Shown in pieces: positions 7,887 to 16,962 of a stretch of 64,000 nucleotides of DNA. The translations under genes and the position numbers were made by a program. Numbering within the stretch: position 1 is the stretch's first letter; each line of letters opens with the position of its first letter. Origin of the DNA: Chryseobacterium kimseyorum. GTDB lineage: Bacteria > Bacteroidota > Bacteroidia > Flavobacteriales > Weeksellaceae. Under the pieces are notes generated by a model. That model ran no database searches and was not told the DNA's origin. It saw only the letters and a program-made list of their open reading frames with translations. The stretch lies in contig NZ_JAPDHW010000004.1 in NCBI RefSeq assembly GCF_025971945.1, forward strand, positions 1 through 64,000, written 5' to 3'.

Positions 7887-9080
7887 TTATAACGCAGAAT
7901 TAATCTGATGGTATATATTTAAAGAATTGCTTACAATTTTCGTGTATCCTTTCACATCATCGCCTGTCCAAGCTCTGTTTGCTTCTCCGTAGCTTCCGAA
8001 TTTATCGGACATCAGGTCATGTTTAGATTCAATTCCATTTAAAATAAACCTGTATGGATGAAGGGTCACATATACTTTTCCGCTTACTGTTTTTTGAGAA
8101 TCGACTAAGAAAGACTCAATATTTCTCATCACAGGATCTAAGAAAATTGCTTCGTGAAGCCAGTTTCCGTACCAATCAGACAATTGGGATTTCATCATCT
8201 GCTGATATTTTGAAAGCGTATGTTTCTCCAATAAATGGTGTGCTTTGATAATCACAGATGCCGCCGCCGCTTCAAATCCTACTCTTCCTTTAATTCCGAC
8301 AATCGTATCACCAACGTGGATATCACGACCGATTCCATACTCAGAAGCTAATTTTTCAATTTTTTGAATGGCATAAACCGAATGTTCAAAGTTTTGTCCA
8401 TTTACCACTACAACTTCGCCATTCTTGAACTCAATTTCCAGTTCGGAAGGCTGAGTTTCTTTAATCTGAGATGGAAAAGCTTCCTCTGGAAGATAATTTC
8501 TTGAAGTCAAGGTTTCTTTGCCACCGACTGAAGTCCCCCAAAGTCCTTTATTGACAGAATATTGAGCCTTTTCGAACTCCATTTCGTAGCCATGGATTTT
8601 CAAAAATTCAATCTCTTCTTCACGGGACAAAGACAGATCACGAATCGGAGTAATAATTTCTACGTTCGGACACATCACCTGAAAAATCAAGTCAAAACGG
8701 ACCTGGTCATTTCCAGCACCTGTACTTCCGTGAGCAATCGCATCAGCACCGATTTCAATCGCATATTTTGCGATTTCCTGCGCCTGGATCGTACGTTCAG
8801 CACTAACAGACAATGGATACGTATTGTTTTTCAACACATTTCCAAAGATCAAATATTTTACGCAAGAATTGTAATAATCCTCCTGAGCATCAACGCACCT
8901 GTATTCTTTAACCCCAAGATTTAAGGCTTTTTTCTCAAGTTCTTTTTCCTCTTCTTTAGAAAAACCTCCGGTATTTACAGTCACTGCGTATACTTCATAT
9001 CCAAGTATTTCGCTCAGATATTTGGCACAGTAAGAGGTATCTAGACCTCCGCTAAACGCTAAGATTACTTTCTTGCTCAT
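7887..9080 (-). CDS. argG: Argininosuccinate synthase
   Basis: ATP-dependent condensation of citrulline and aspartate. The N-type ATP pyrophosphatase loop FSGGLDTSYC starts at residue 9; GSTGAGNDQVRFD near residue 115 is the citrulline/aspartate-binding region. I choose the ATG ending at 9080 (397 residues): the frame extends to 9119 but MSKKVILAFSGG is the standard N-terminus, and the extension would lie inside the upstream GNAT gene. Even so it overlaps the end of that gene by 29 bp, so the two are translationally coupled. First biosynthetic gene after the GNAT in the operon. Confidence 0.95.
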   Translation of the reverse strand: MSKKVILAFSGGLDTSYCAKYLSEILGYEVYAVTVNTGGFSKEEEKELEKKALNLGVKEYRCVDAQEDYYNSCVKYLIFGNVLKNNTYPLSVSAERTIQAQEIAKYAIEIGADAIAHGSTGAGNDQVRFDLIFQVMCPNVEIITPIRDLSLSREEEIEFLKIHGYEMEFEKAQYSVNKGLWGTSVGGKETLTSRNYLPEEAFPSQIKETQPSELEIEFKNGEVVVVNGQNFEHSVYAIQKIEKLASEYGIGRDIHVGDTIVGIKGRVGFEAAAASVIIKAHHLLEKHTLSKYQQMMKSQLSDWYGNWLHEAIFLDPVMRNIESFLVDSQKTVSGKVYVTLHPYRFILNGIESKHDLMSDKFGSYGEANRAWTGDDVKGYTKIVSNSLNIYHQINSAL

Positions 9081-9651
9081 TTTTATATTTATTTTCGGGT
9101 TGATTATCGTCAACTCCATTTACTTTACTATTTTCAGGAACGAAAAGCATTGCTGTACAAAGGCAGTTTTTCCGTTCTTTTTTCATTAAAATTTCATAAT
9201 TCACGCAGCTTTTGCATCCGCTCCAAAACTCATCATCCTGCGTTAATTCAGAATAAATCACTGGTTTATATCCCAAGTCACTGTTGATTTTCATCACCGC
9301 CAAACCTGTAGTTAAACCAAATATTTTTGCATTGGGAAATTTTTCTCGTGACAAAGCAAATACTCTGTCTTTGATTAAAGTTGCAATACCTCCATGCCTG
9401 AATTTTGGAGAAACAATTAACCCCGAATTGGCTACAAACTGACCGTGCGACCAGGTTTCGATATAGCAGAAACCTACCCATTCACCATTTTCTGTAGCGA
9501 CTACAGCGTTACCTTCCGAAATTTTTTTACTTAAATATTCGATGGAACGTTTAGCGATTCCCGTTCCCCGCCGCTGTGCAGAATCATACATTTCCTGCTG
9601 TATTTCACTCACATACATTAAATGTTCGCATGAGGAAATTTGTATTTCCAT
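9052..9651 (-). CDS. GNAT-family acyltransferase leading the arg operon
   Basis: A 199-residue GNAT protein; the acyl-CoA pyrophosphate loop is visible as KFRHGGIATLI after a beta-strand GLIVS (about residues 77-95). It is the first gene of the arg operon and overlaps argG by 29 bp. No argJ or argA is present in the window, so by position and chemistry it is the best candidate for the N-acylglutamate (acetyl or succinyl) synthase that starts the pathway; that is inference. After the GNAT fold comes a cysteine-rich segment GCKSC...NCLC (about residues 144-163) that could bind a metal or act as a regulatory site, then a polar tail overlapping argG. It is not fused to a kinase domain. Confidence 0.8.
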   Translation of the reverse strand: MEIQISSCEHLMYVSEIQQEMYDSAQRRGTGIAKRSIEYLSKKISEGNAVVATENGEWVGFCYIETWSHGQFVANSGLIVSPKFRHGGIATLIKDRVFALSREKFPNAKIFGLTTGLAVMKINSDLGYKPVIYSELTQDDEFWSGCKSCVNYEILMKKERKNCLCTAMLFVPENSKVNGVDDNQPENKYKNEQESNLSV

Positions 9652-9672
9652 TTATTTATCTGAATTTTTTGG

Positions 9673-9704
9673 CAAATTTAAAACATATTATCTTTAAAAA
9701 ACAA
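9673..9704 (-). promoter_or_regulatory. Candidate promoter of the arg operon
   Basis: On the minus strand TTTG (ending in the TTG at 9702-9704) is followed after 21 bp by TAAATTTG (9680-9673), matching the flavobacterial TTG / TAnnTTTG promoter. The box ends 21 bases before the GNAT start codon. It is divergent from the zinc-ribbon gene at 9810. Confidence 0.5.
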
Positions 9705-9787
9705 ATTAAAAAGATAATTTTATTGTTTAATTAATATTAACAGGTATAATTATCTTATTGTTAAGATTTAATATTGCTAAATTATTA

Positions 9788-9795
9788 TATATTTG
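9788..9795 (+). promoter_or_regulatory. Candidate -7 box of the zinc-ribbon/HTH gene
   Basis: TATATTTG fits TAnnTTTG and ends 14 bases before the ATG at 9810. No well-spaced -33 TTG is seen (the nearest are 11 and 27 bp away), so the call rests on the -7 box alone. Confidence 0.35.
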
Positions 9796-9809
9796 CTAAA
9801 ATACTATAT

Positions 9810-10226
9810 ATGGAAAGTATCTGTCCGAAATGCAAAAGTGAAAAAGTCGTAAAAAGCGGAATCATTAATGAGAAACAAAGATTCCACTGTAAGGATTGTA
9901 ATTATTACTTTACCGTTAAAAAATTAGGAAAAAAAATTGATGATTACTATGTGACCAAAGCACTACAATTATATCTTGAAGGCTTAAGTTTCCGCGAAAT
10001 AGAAAGGATTATCGGTGTTTCTCATGTGACGGTAAGTTCCTGGATCAAGAAGTATAATATTACAAGACCACCCCACTCCGATTTTCACCCGGTTTATAAA
10101 ATTTTAAAGCAAAATGAGTTGATCGAATACATTTCCAAAGAAGAAAACATTAGAGATTCAGGTTTAATTATCACTCAATTTGCTGACAAGTACATGTTGA
10201 TTAAATGGGAAAGATTTAAAAAATAA
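9810..10226 (+). CDS. Transposase-derived zinc-ribbon plus helix-turn-helix protein
   Basis: A 138-residue protein. The N-terminus has a zinc ribbon with C5-x2-C8 and C27-x2-C30 (CPKC and CKDC) of the type that begins IS1/IS1595 transposases; residues about 50-80 (LEGLSFREIERIIGVSHVTV) form a helix-turn-helix. There is no DDE catalytic domain and no flanking inverted repeats, so it is best seen as a domesticated DNA-binding protein. The ATG at 9810 is preferred over an upstream TTG at 9774 because the Cys motif then sits at its usual position. It lies divergent from the arg operon and 246 bp before the porin/permease genes, so it could regulate either side; that is inference from position. 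Confidence 0.7.
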   Translation: MESICPKCKSEKVVKSGIINEKQRFHCKDCNYYFTVKKLGKKIDDYYVTKALQLYLEGLSFREIERIIGVSHVTVSSWIKKYNITRPPHSDFHPVYKILKQNELIEYISKEENIRDSGLIITQFADKYMLIKWERFKK

Positions 10227-10472
10227 ATTAAAATTTCTAGTACATTTCTGCTAAAATTAAATTTCAAGAACATCAATTTAATTATTTAATAAGCATTATA
10301 TTAAATGATTATAACTAAAATTTTGCTTAAATATTTAAATTTTCCGACCCATCAATCATCATTGATCATTAATCAACTATATTATAAGCACTAATATATA
10401 CTGAATTTTTATAACTAAATTATTAATTCCAATTTGGCTTTCACAAAATAACAGCCAAAAAATTAATAATTT

Positions 10473-11852
10473 ATGAAGAAAATATTAAGTTTTATTGGAT
10501 TAGCTTTAATCAGCAGTTCTGTATACAGTCAGGGTTCTCCTGATTATGGAAATGGTTTAAAAATAAATTTAAATCCTGAAAGAGATAAATATGTCAGATT
10601 TATTCTCTGGGATCAGTTCTGGATCAGGAACACCGAAATGAACCCCGGAAGTATGGTTGGCGGAGAAGCCACTGACAATACCTGGAATTTAGGAAACCGA
10701 CGAGCACGTATTTTAGCCTACGCTCAAATCACGAAGCGTTACATGATTCTCACCCATTTCGGGATTAACAATCAGACTTTCATCAACGGTGGCGCGACAG
10801 GAACAACAGGAACCGGCGGCTACGGAAATGGTAAAAAACCTCAGCTTTTCTTTCACGATGCATGGAATGAATATGCAGTCGTAATGCCTGGTGAAGCAGG
10901 AAAATTCAGCTTAACATTAGGTGGTGGTCTTCATTATTATATGGGACTTTCGCGTATGACGATGGCTTCTACACTGAACTTTCTGACTTTGGATTCTCCG
11001 GTTTTCAGCTGGCCCTTGATTGATAATTCAGATCAGTTTGCGAGACAGATGGGTCTTTTTGCCAAAGGTAAATACGGAAAATTTGAGTACCGGATGAGTT
11101 TAAACAAACCTTTCGCAACAGATTTAGTTCCGGCAAATACGCTGATTCCCGGAAATGAAGTCGCTGTTGACAACAACGGAAATCCAAACTGGTCTAAGGC
11201 AGGTTATTTTGAATATCAGTTTTTAGACACAGAGTCTAATCTTCTTCCTTTCAAAGTAGGTTCTTACTTAGGAACCAAAAAAGTTTTCAACGTTGGCGCA
11301 GGATTTTACCATCAGGCGGAAGGAACGAGAACTTCAGTCAACTCAAACATCGAAAAACACGATATTACCTTACTTTCTGTAGATGCTTTTGCTGATATTC
11401 CTTTAGGAGAAGCGAAAAATAAAATGGCTGTTTCAGCTTATGCAGGATATTTCAACTATAATTTCGGACCGAATTACGTGAGAAATTTAGGTACAATGAA
11501 CATCGCAGCCAACGACCCGAATTTTGTCGGACAAAGAGCTTTAGCTGGTCCCGGAAATCTACAACCGATGATCGGAACCGGAAATGTGGTCTATGCTCAG
11601 GCAGGCTTGTTATTGCCAAGCCAGGCTGAAAAACCGAAAATCAGAATTCAGCCATTTGCTGCTTATACATATAAAGATTTTGAAGCGTTTGATAAACCAT
11701 CGTCGCAGTTTGATGTGGGAGCCAACTGGTTTCTGGACGGTCATCACGCAAAAATCACGACACAGTATTCTACGAGACCGGTTTACACAAGTCCGACAGA
11801 AAACCCGAAATCTAAAGGAGAATTTATTGTACAGCTTCAGATTTATTTATAA
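10473..11852 (+). CDS. Porin-like outer-membrane protein
   Basis: 459 residues with a clear signal peptide (MKKILSFIGLALISSSVYSQ, cleaved after SQ). The mature part is rich in alternating aromatic/polar strands (for example YVRFILWDQFWIRN and FGINNQTF), and ends with FIVQLQIYL, a terminal aromatic/hydrophobic strand typical of barrels. It precedes an MFS permease by 47 bp and is probably its outer-membrane partner, admitting a small organic acid. The large preceding gap (10227-10472) is AT-rich and holds no gene. I do not recognise a named porin family with certainty. Confidence 0.7.
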   Translation: MKKILSFIGLALISSSVYSQGSPDYGNGLKINLNPERDKYVRFILWDQFWIRNTEMNPGSMVGGEATDNTWNLGNRRARILAYAQITKRYMILTHFGINNQTFINGGATGTTGTGGYGNGKKPQLFFHDAWNEYAVVMPGEAGKFSLTLGGGLHYYMGLSRMTMASTLNFLTLDSPVFSWPLIDNSDQFARQMGLFAKGKYGKFEYRMSLNKPFATDLVPANTLIPGNEVAVDNNGNPNWSKAGYFEYQFLDTESNLLPFKVGSYLGTKKVFNVGAGFYHQAEGTRTSVNSNIEKHDITLLSVDAFADIPLGEAKNKMAVSAYAGYFNYNFGPNYVRNLGTMNIAANDPNFVGQRALAGPGNLQPMIGTGNVVYAQAGLLLPSQAEKPKIRIQPFAAYTYKDFEAFDKPSSQFDVGANWFLDGHHAKITTQYSTRPVYTSPTENPKSKGEFIVQLQIYL

Positions 11853-11899
11853 AAACCAATTCCATTTAAATTAATTATTAACAAAAAAAATCTATTGAT

Positions 11900-13480
11900 A
11901 TGAGCGAACAACACCACGATGTTTACGAGAATATGACAGATAAGCAGAAAAACCGAACCATCTGGAGCGTGATCACCGCATCGTCCCTCGGAACCTTGAT
12001 AGAATGGTATGATTTCTATATTTTCGGAAGTCTGGCAGTCGTTTTGGCGACCAAATTCTTCCCCGCAGACAATCCTACTGCAGCATTTTTATCTACGCTG
12101 GCCACTTTTGCGGCTGGATTTGTAGTGAGACCTTTCGGAGCCCTGTTTTTCGGAAGACTGGGAGACATCATCGGGAGAAAATATACTTTCTTAGTGACTT
12201 TACTGATCATGGGATTTTCAACCTTCCTGATCGGATGTATTCCGGGATATGAAACGATCGGATTTATGGCGCCGGTTTTAGTTTTAATTTTAAGACTTTT
12301 ACAGGGTTTGGCCTTAGGTGGAGAATATGGTGGCGCAGCAACTTATGTTGCAGAATATTCGCAGCCACACAGAAGAGGTTACTGGACTTCATGGATTCAG
12401 ACTACCGCTACAGCAGGACTTTTCATTTCACTGATCGTTATATTAATTACTAAAAATACACTCTCTGCAGAAGATTTTGACTCATGGGGATGGAGAGTTC
12501 CGTTTTGGATTTCGATTTTAATGGTTGGAGTTTCATATTTTATCAGAAAAAACATGAAGGAATCTCCGCTTTTTGCAAAGGCTAAAAGTGAAGGGAAAAC
12601 TTCAAAAAATCCTTTAAAAGAAAGTTTCGGTAATAAATTCAATTTCAAATTTGTCTTGTTGGCTTTATTCGGAGCTGCGATGGGACAAGGGGTCATCTGG
12701 TACACCGGACAGTTTTATGCGATGAGTTTCCTTCAAAAAGTAATGAACATCAATTCGATGCAGGTTGATTATCTGATGGCCACAGCACTTTTGATGGGAA
12801 CACCGTTCTTCGTGTTTTTCGGTTGGCTTTCAGATAAAATTGGCCGAAAAGCGATTATGATGACCGGAATGCTGGTCGCAATTTTAGCCTACAGACCGAT
12901 TTATGACGCGATGTACAAAAGCGTCAATATCGAAGCAAAAACAGTTGCAAGTGAAGGTATTAAAGAAACAAGAGTTGCAGCCATTCACAAAACGATTGCC
13001 TCAGACAGTTTAGTTACATTTCACAAAGAAACGACTTATACAGACGGAACTTTAATTAAAAAAGACAGTATCGTTCACTGGTCAGCCGCCGGTCCTGTGA
13101 TGAAAGACGGAAAAGCGGAAGAGCCAAAAGTTTCAACATCGATTACGTTGAACGACGACACGAGATGGTATTTGGTTTTCCTCGTATTTATTCAGGTGAT
13201 TTTTGTGACGATGGTTTACGGTCCGATTGCCGCATTTTTAGTTGAAATGTTCCCGGTGAGAATCCGTTATACCTCGATGTCGTTGCCATATCATATTGGT
13301 AATGGGGTTTTTGGCGGATTGCTTCCCGCAGTAGCCACTTATCTCGTAACTTCCGGAAAAGATGCAGGACATGCAACGTGGTATCTTGAGGGACTTTGGT
13401 ATCCGATCGGAGTTGCCGCAGTCTGTTTAGTCATCGGATTGATTTATCTGAAAAATAAGAACAACAATATCCACGATTAA
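11900..13480 (+). CDS. MFS permease, metabolite:H+ symporter type, with large extra loop
   Basis: A 526-residue inner-membrane permease. SSLGTLIEWYDFYIFGSLA at the N-terminus and GRLGDIIGRKYTF between helices 2 and 3 mark the MHS (ShiA/KgtP/ProP-like) group, which carries carboxylates and zwitterions with protons. About 85 residues (roughly 335-420), hydrophilic and Lys/Thr/Ser-rich, are inserted between the second-half helices before WYLVFLVFIQ; ordinary members are 420-450 residues and lack this. GWLSDKIGRK marks the second-half repeat. It forms an operon with the porin before and the small DUF6814-like protein 44 bp after. Given the neighbouring acyl-CoA synthetases, acetate, propionate or a similar acid is the likely substrate (inference). 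Confidence 0.82.
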   Translation: MSEQHHDVYENMTDKQKNRTIWSVITASSLGTLIEWYDFYIFGSLAVVLATKFFPADNPTAAFLSTLATFAAGFVVRPFGALFFGRLGDIIGRKYTFLVTLLIMGFSTFLIGCIPGYETIGFMAPVLVLILRLLQGLALGGEYGGAATYVAEYSQPHRRGYWTSWIQTTATAGLFISLIVILITKNTLSAEDFDSWGWRVPFWISILMVGVSYFIRKNMKESPLFAKAKSEGKTSKNPLKESFGNKFNFKFVLLALFGAAMGQGVIWYTGQFYAMSFLQKVMNINSMQVDYLMATALLMGTPFFVFFGWLSDKIGRKAIMMTGMLVAILAYRPIYDAMYKSVNIEAKTVASEGIKETRVAAIHKTIASDSLVTFHKETTYTDGTLIKKDSIVHWSAAGPVMKDGKAEEPKVSTSITLNDDTRWYLVFLVFIQVIFVTMVYGPIAAFLVEMFPVRIRYTSMSLPYHIGNGVFGGLLPAVATYLVTSGKDAGHATWYLEGLWYPIGVAAVCLVIGLIYLKNKNNNIHD

Positions 13481-13524
13481 TAGGGATAATCACTCAAAAA
13501 TTTATTAATTTTAAATCTACTAAA

Positions 13525-13749
13525 ATGAACGGATTAAAAAAAATATTAGGCATTGTATGGATTTTAGCCGCCCTGATCGTCGCCTATTTTGGAATAACGG
13601 TGATGGGCATCCCTAAAATCACATCAGGAAAACAGGAAGACCTTGTGTTCGGCATCATTATACTTTTTGTATTGGTTCCGATTGTCACAGGCGGATTGGC
13701 CATCTTTGGATATTATTCTTTGACTGGAGAATATTCTGACGAGAAATAA
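13525..13749 (+). CDS. Small two-helix membrane protein, DUF6814-like
   Basis: 74 residues with two hydrophobic helices (about 5-25 and 42-64) and short polar ends. It follows the MFS gene by 44 bp and precedes a hairpin terminator, so it is the last gene of the porin-permease operon. In my recollection this family (DUF6814) typically accompanies this MFS type in Bacteroidota; a role as accessory subunit is suggested by that pairing only. No catalytic residues are visible. Confidence 0.6.
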   Translation: MNGLKKILGIVWILAALIVAYFGITVMGIPKITSGKQEDLVFGIIILFVLVPIVTGGLAIFGYYSLTGEYSDEK

Positions 13750-13765
13750 TTTATAAATGATAGAT

Positions 13766-13809
13766 GATAATTGATGAATGATTTCGGTCTGTTCATCAAT
13801 TATCGTTTT
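13766..13809 (+). terminator. Hairpin terminator after the permease operon
   Basis: Perfect 13-bp arms GATAATTGATGAA (13766-13778) and TTCATCAATTATC (13792-13804) with a 13-nt loop, followed by GTTTTT. The stem is AT-rich, so strength is uncertain. The rest of the 262-bp gap up to 14011 has no gene. Confidence 0.55.
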
Positions 13810-14011
13810 TAATAAAAAATTGACCGAAAATCATAACCCTTGAATCTTCCTTCAACAAGCTCAGGATGACATAGTAGTAATTTTAGATAGAAGTTTTTCT
13901 CTCTTTTAAGGTTGGAGAAAAGCAGAATTATTTTAAATTTTTTATTAAAATTGAATTAAAAAAAACTTTAAACATTCGAATCAATCAATTATCATTCATC
14001 AATAATCACTT

Positions 14012-14206
14012 ATGAAAAAGCGTCACGAACAAAAACTGATCATTCTGAGCGTAGGTCTTTTGATTGCGTTCAGCATTCCTATTTCATTGTTGTTTAACAG
14101 TGAAAGGGAAGTTTTTGGATATCCGATGATTCTTGTTTATTTCTTCGCAGTCTGGATGATTTCCATCATTATTTCTTTTGTAATCGTAAAAAAATATGAT
14201 GAGTAG
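14012..14206 (+). CDS. Two-helix membrane protein coupled to the symporter-kinase
   Basis: 64 residues: basic start MKKRHEQK, helix 1 (about 9-28), then FGYPMILVYFFAVWMISI leading helix 2, and a charged end KKYDE. Its last 11 bp overlap the start of the symporter-histidine kinase, so translation is coupled. Size, topology and the GxP-aromatic-W pattern resemble the small partner proteins of solute:sodium symporters (DUF485/DUF4212/YhdT-like). I infer it is a small subunit of the sensory symporter domain; this has not been confirmed by any search. Confidence 0.6.
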   Translation: MKKRHEQKLIILSVGLLIAFSIPISLLFNSEREVFGYPMILVYFFAVWMISIIISFVIVKKYDE

Positions 14207-16898
14207 TTTCGCATTATTTATCGTTGTCCTTATTTATCTCGCACTTTTGTTCTTAGTTGCCCATTTGGCAGAGAAGAAAAAGAGTAAAATCTGGATCAAT
14301 AATCCCTACATCTATGCGCTGTCGCTTGCTGTGTACTGCACCGCATGGACGTATTATGGAAGTATCGGCGTGGCAGCGACCAGCGGACTCAATTATTTAC
14401 CGATTTACATTGGTCCGATCATGGTAATTCCGGCCTGGATTTACATTAATACCCGAATCGTCCGCATCTCAAGAGTTAATAAAATCAGCAGTTTGGCAGA
14501 TTTCATTTCATTAAGATATGGAAACAGCCGTAGTTTCAGTGCAATCATCACTCTGGTTTGTCTGTTTGCAATTATTCCATACATTGGATTGCAGATCAAA
14601 GCAATTTCCGAGACTTTTCATTTAGTTACAGAAACTAAATTTTCTCAAAATATTTTAACGGACAGCGGAACTTTTGTAGTTATATTAATAGCTGTCTTCT
14701 CATCGTATTACGGAACAAAGTATGTTGATGCCTCAGAAAAACGTTTGGGAATTATTTCTGCCATTGCTTTGGAAAGCTTCCTGAAGTTATTCTTCATTAT
14801 TATTTTGGGATTATTCGTTATCTATTATGCGTTTGACGGATTTTCAGACCTCTATCAAAAAGCCAGCAAATTCCCTGATTTTAAAGCAAAAAATACATTT
14901 AACGGAATTGAAGGCGCGATGAACTGGATGGTTCTCTGCATGATTTCCGGAACAGCCATCTGTATTTTACCGAGACAGTTTCACACCGCAATCGTTGAAA
15001 ACAGACAGGAAAAACACATCAAAACTGCAATCTGGTTTTTCCCTCTTTACCTTTTAATATTTACGATTTTCATCTTCCCGATTGCCTGGGGCGGAAGATT
15101 GATTTTCAACGGACAAAACGTGAATCCCGAGTTCTACTCTATTCTCATTCCGCAACATTTTGACAATACTTTGATTACTGTTCTGGTGTTTTTGGGAGGT
15201 TTGAGTTCATGTATTTCAATGATTATTATTTCGGCGATTACTCTGTCTATTATGCTTTCAAACAATTTAATTATTCCTTATGGTTTATTGGGGAAATTTA
15301 AAGCTGAAAATGAAGTTCAAAATACAAGAAACATTACGAACATCCGCAAATTCTCGATTTTCGGGTTGATTATAGTTGCTTTTGCCTTTTATAAATATTT
15401 CATTTTAAAAACTTCTTTAGATTCTGTCGGACTGATTTCATTTGTCATTATTGCTCAATTGGCACCTGCATTTTTTGGAGCAATATTCTGGCGAAGAGGC
15501 AGTTATCAGGGCGCAGTGGCCGGACTTTTAGCTGGATTAATTATTTGCTATTTCGGACTGATTATTCCGCAGTATTATTTTTCCTACAATTCTGAATTGA
15601 AGGGAGTTTTAAGAGATTTGTATAATGCTTTTCAGTTTTTTGACATTTCATTTTTAACCCAAATTCCTGAAATTTTCTTTTGGTCAATTTTGGTAAACAC
15701 TGCCCTATTTACCATACTTTCCGTGAGTATGAAAGGAAATTACCGTGAAAGAAATTTTGCCGAATTGTATGTTGATATCGATAAATATATTCAAAACCAC
15801 GAAAATGCTTTCATTTGGCGTGGAACTGCTTATGTTTCTGATATTCAAAATATTCTGGAACGTTTTTTAGGCAAAAAGAAAACTGAACAGGCCATGCGGA
15901 TCTTCAATATCAAATACAATATTGATTCACAAACCGAAACCGCCGATTCCAGATTTATTAAATTTTCTGAAAACCTTTTGGCAGGAAGAATCGGGACTGC
16001 TTCGGCAAAAATTCTGATTGAAGGCGTAACCAAGGAAGATAAAATTTCATTGAAGGAAGTTTTAAATATTTTGGAAGAATCAAAAGAGAATATCACGCTG
16101 AATAAAAAACTGACCGAGAAATCTGAAGAACTAAAACAGCTTTCGAACGACCTCAGTGCCGCCAATGAAAATCTCATCGTAAAAGACCGTCAGAAGGATG
16201 ATTTCCTGGATTCTGTTGCGCATGAACTGAGAACTCCAATTACAGCAATACGTTCGGCAGGGGAAATTTTAGCCGATGACGACGATATACCTTTAGATAT
16301 TAAAAGAGAATTTTTAAATAATATCATCACAGAGTCTGACCGTTTGAGCGAGATTATTAATGATATCCTTTATCTGGACAAGCTTCAGCACGGAGAAATT
16401 GCATTAAACATTCAGGAAAATAACATTATCGAAACATATAAAAAGGCTTTAAACCCTATCCTGCATTTGATTCAGCAGAAATTTATCCATGTCAGCGAAG
16501 TTGATTTATTGAAGCATTACCAGTTTGAATACGATGAAGCGAGATTTATCCAATTGTTTCAGAATATTTTGGGAAATGCACTTAAATTTACTGATGAACA
16601 GGGAATAATTCAGACGAAACTTTCAGAAAAAGATGATAATTTGATTATTAAAATTTTCAATACTGGGAAAAATATTCCCGAAGAAGATCTGGAAATGATT
16701 TTCGATAAATTTTATCAGTCTAAAAATCAAAACATTATCAAACCTACCGGAAGCGGCCTTGGACTGGCAATTTCCAAACGAATTATCGAAGCCCACAACG
16801 GAACCATAAAAGCAGAAAACAGCGGATTGGGTGTGACGTTTACCATCACGTTACCCATCATAAAAATGACAGATAATGACGCAGAACCCGAAAAGTAG
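14196..16898 (+). CDS. Na+/solute symporter-histidine kinase fusion (CbrA/CrbS-like)
   Basis: 900 residues. Residues about 1-510 are a multi-helix sodium:solute symporter (SSS) domain (LSLAVYCTAWTYYGSIGVA near the N-terminus is typical); after a linker and a coiled-coil at about 625-662, the kinase follows: H-box with H676 in SVAHELRTPIT, N-box FQNILGNALKFT, and ATP-lid glycines NTGKNI and GSGLGLAI. There is no fused receiver. Two ATGs start the frame (14196 and 14199); either fits. The domain order matches CbrA, and CrbS/MxtR that control acetyl-CoA synthetase in proteobacteria. With acs and prpE downstream, it probably senses (and maybe transports) a short-chain carboxylate; this is inference from architecture and context. 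Confidence 0.88.
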   Translation: MMSSFALFIVVLIYLALLFLVAHLAEKKKSKIWINNPYIYALSLAVYCTAWTYYGSIGVAATSGLNYLPIYIGPIMVIPAWIYINTRIVRISRVNKISSLADFISLRYGNSRSFSAIITLVCLFAIIPYIGLQIKAISETFHLVTETKFSQNILTDSGTFVVILIAVFSSYYGTKYVDASEKRLGIISAIALESFLKLFFIIILGLFVIYYAFDGFSDLYQKASKFPDFKAKNTFNGIEGAMNWMVLCMISGTAICILPRQFHTAIVENRQEKHIKTAIWFFPLYLLIFTIFIFPIAWGGRLIFNGQNVNPEFYSILIPQHFDNTLITVLVFLGGLSSCISMIIISAITLSIMLSNNLIIPYGLLGKFKAENEVQNTRNITNIRKFSIFGLIIVAFAFYKYFILKTSLDSVGLISFVIIAQLAPAFFGAIFWRRGSYQGAVAGLLAGLIICYFGLIIPQYYFSYNSELKGVLRDLYNAFQFFDISFLTQIPEIFFWSILVNTALFTILSVSMKGNYRERNFAELYVDIDKYIQNHENAFIWRGTAYVSDIQNILERFLGKKKTEQAMRIFNIKYNIDSQTETADSRFIKFSENLLAGRIGTASAKILIEGVTKEDKISLKEVLNILEESKENITLNKKLTEKSEELKQLSNDLSAANENLIVKDRQKDDFLDSVAHELRTPITAIRSAGEILADDDDIPLDIKREFLNNIITESDRLSEIINDILYLDKLQHGEIALNIQENNIIETYKKALNPILHLIQQKFIHVSEVDLLKHYQFEYDEARFIQLFQNILGNALKFTDEQGIIQTKLSEKDDNLIIKIFNTGKNIPEEDLEMIFDKFYQSKNQNIIKPTGSGLGLAISKRIIEAHNGTIKAENSGLGVTFTITLPIIKMTDNDAEPEK

Positions 16899-16962
16899 CC
16901 CTGGATGAAATCGAGGCACGAGATTCGGCTAAGCCAAACCTGATATTGGAAGCAACAGATAA

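Noticed and set aside
13850..13871. CTTCAACAAGCTCAGGATGACA-like phrase as a mobile repeat
   Set aside because: Resembles a string seen in many bacterial intergenic regions, but only one copy is in the window, so repeat status cannot be supported here.
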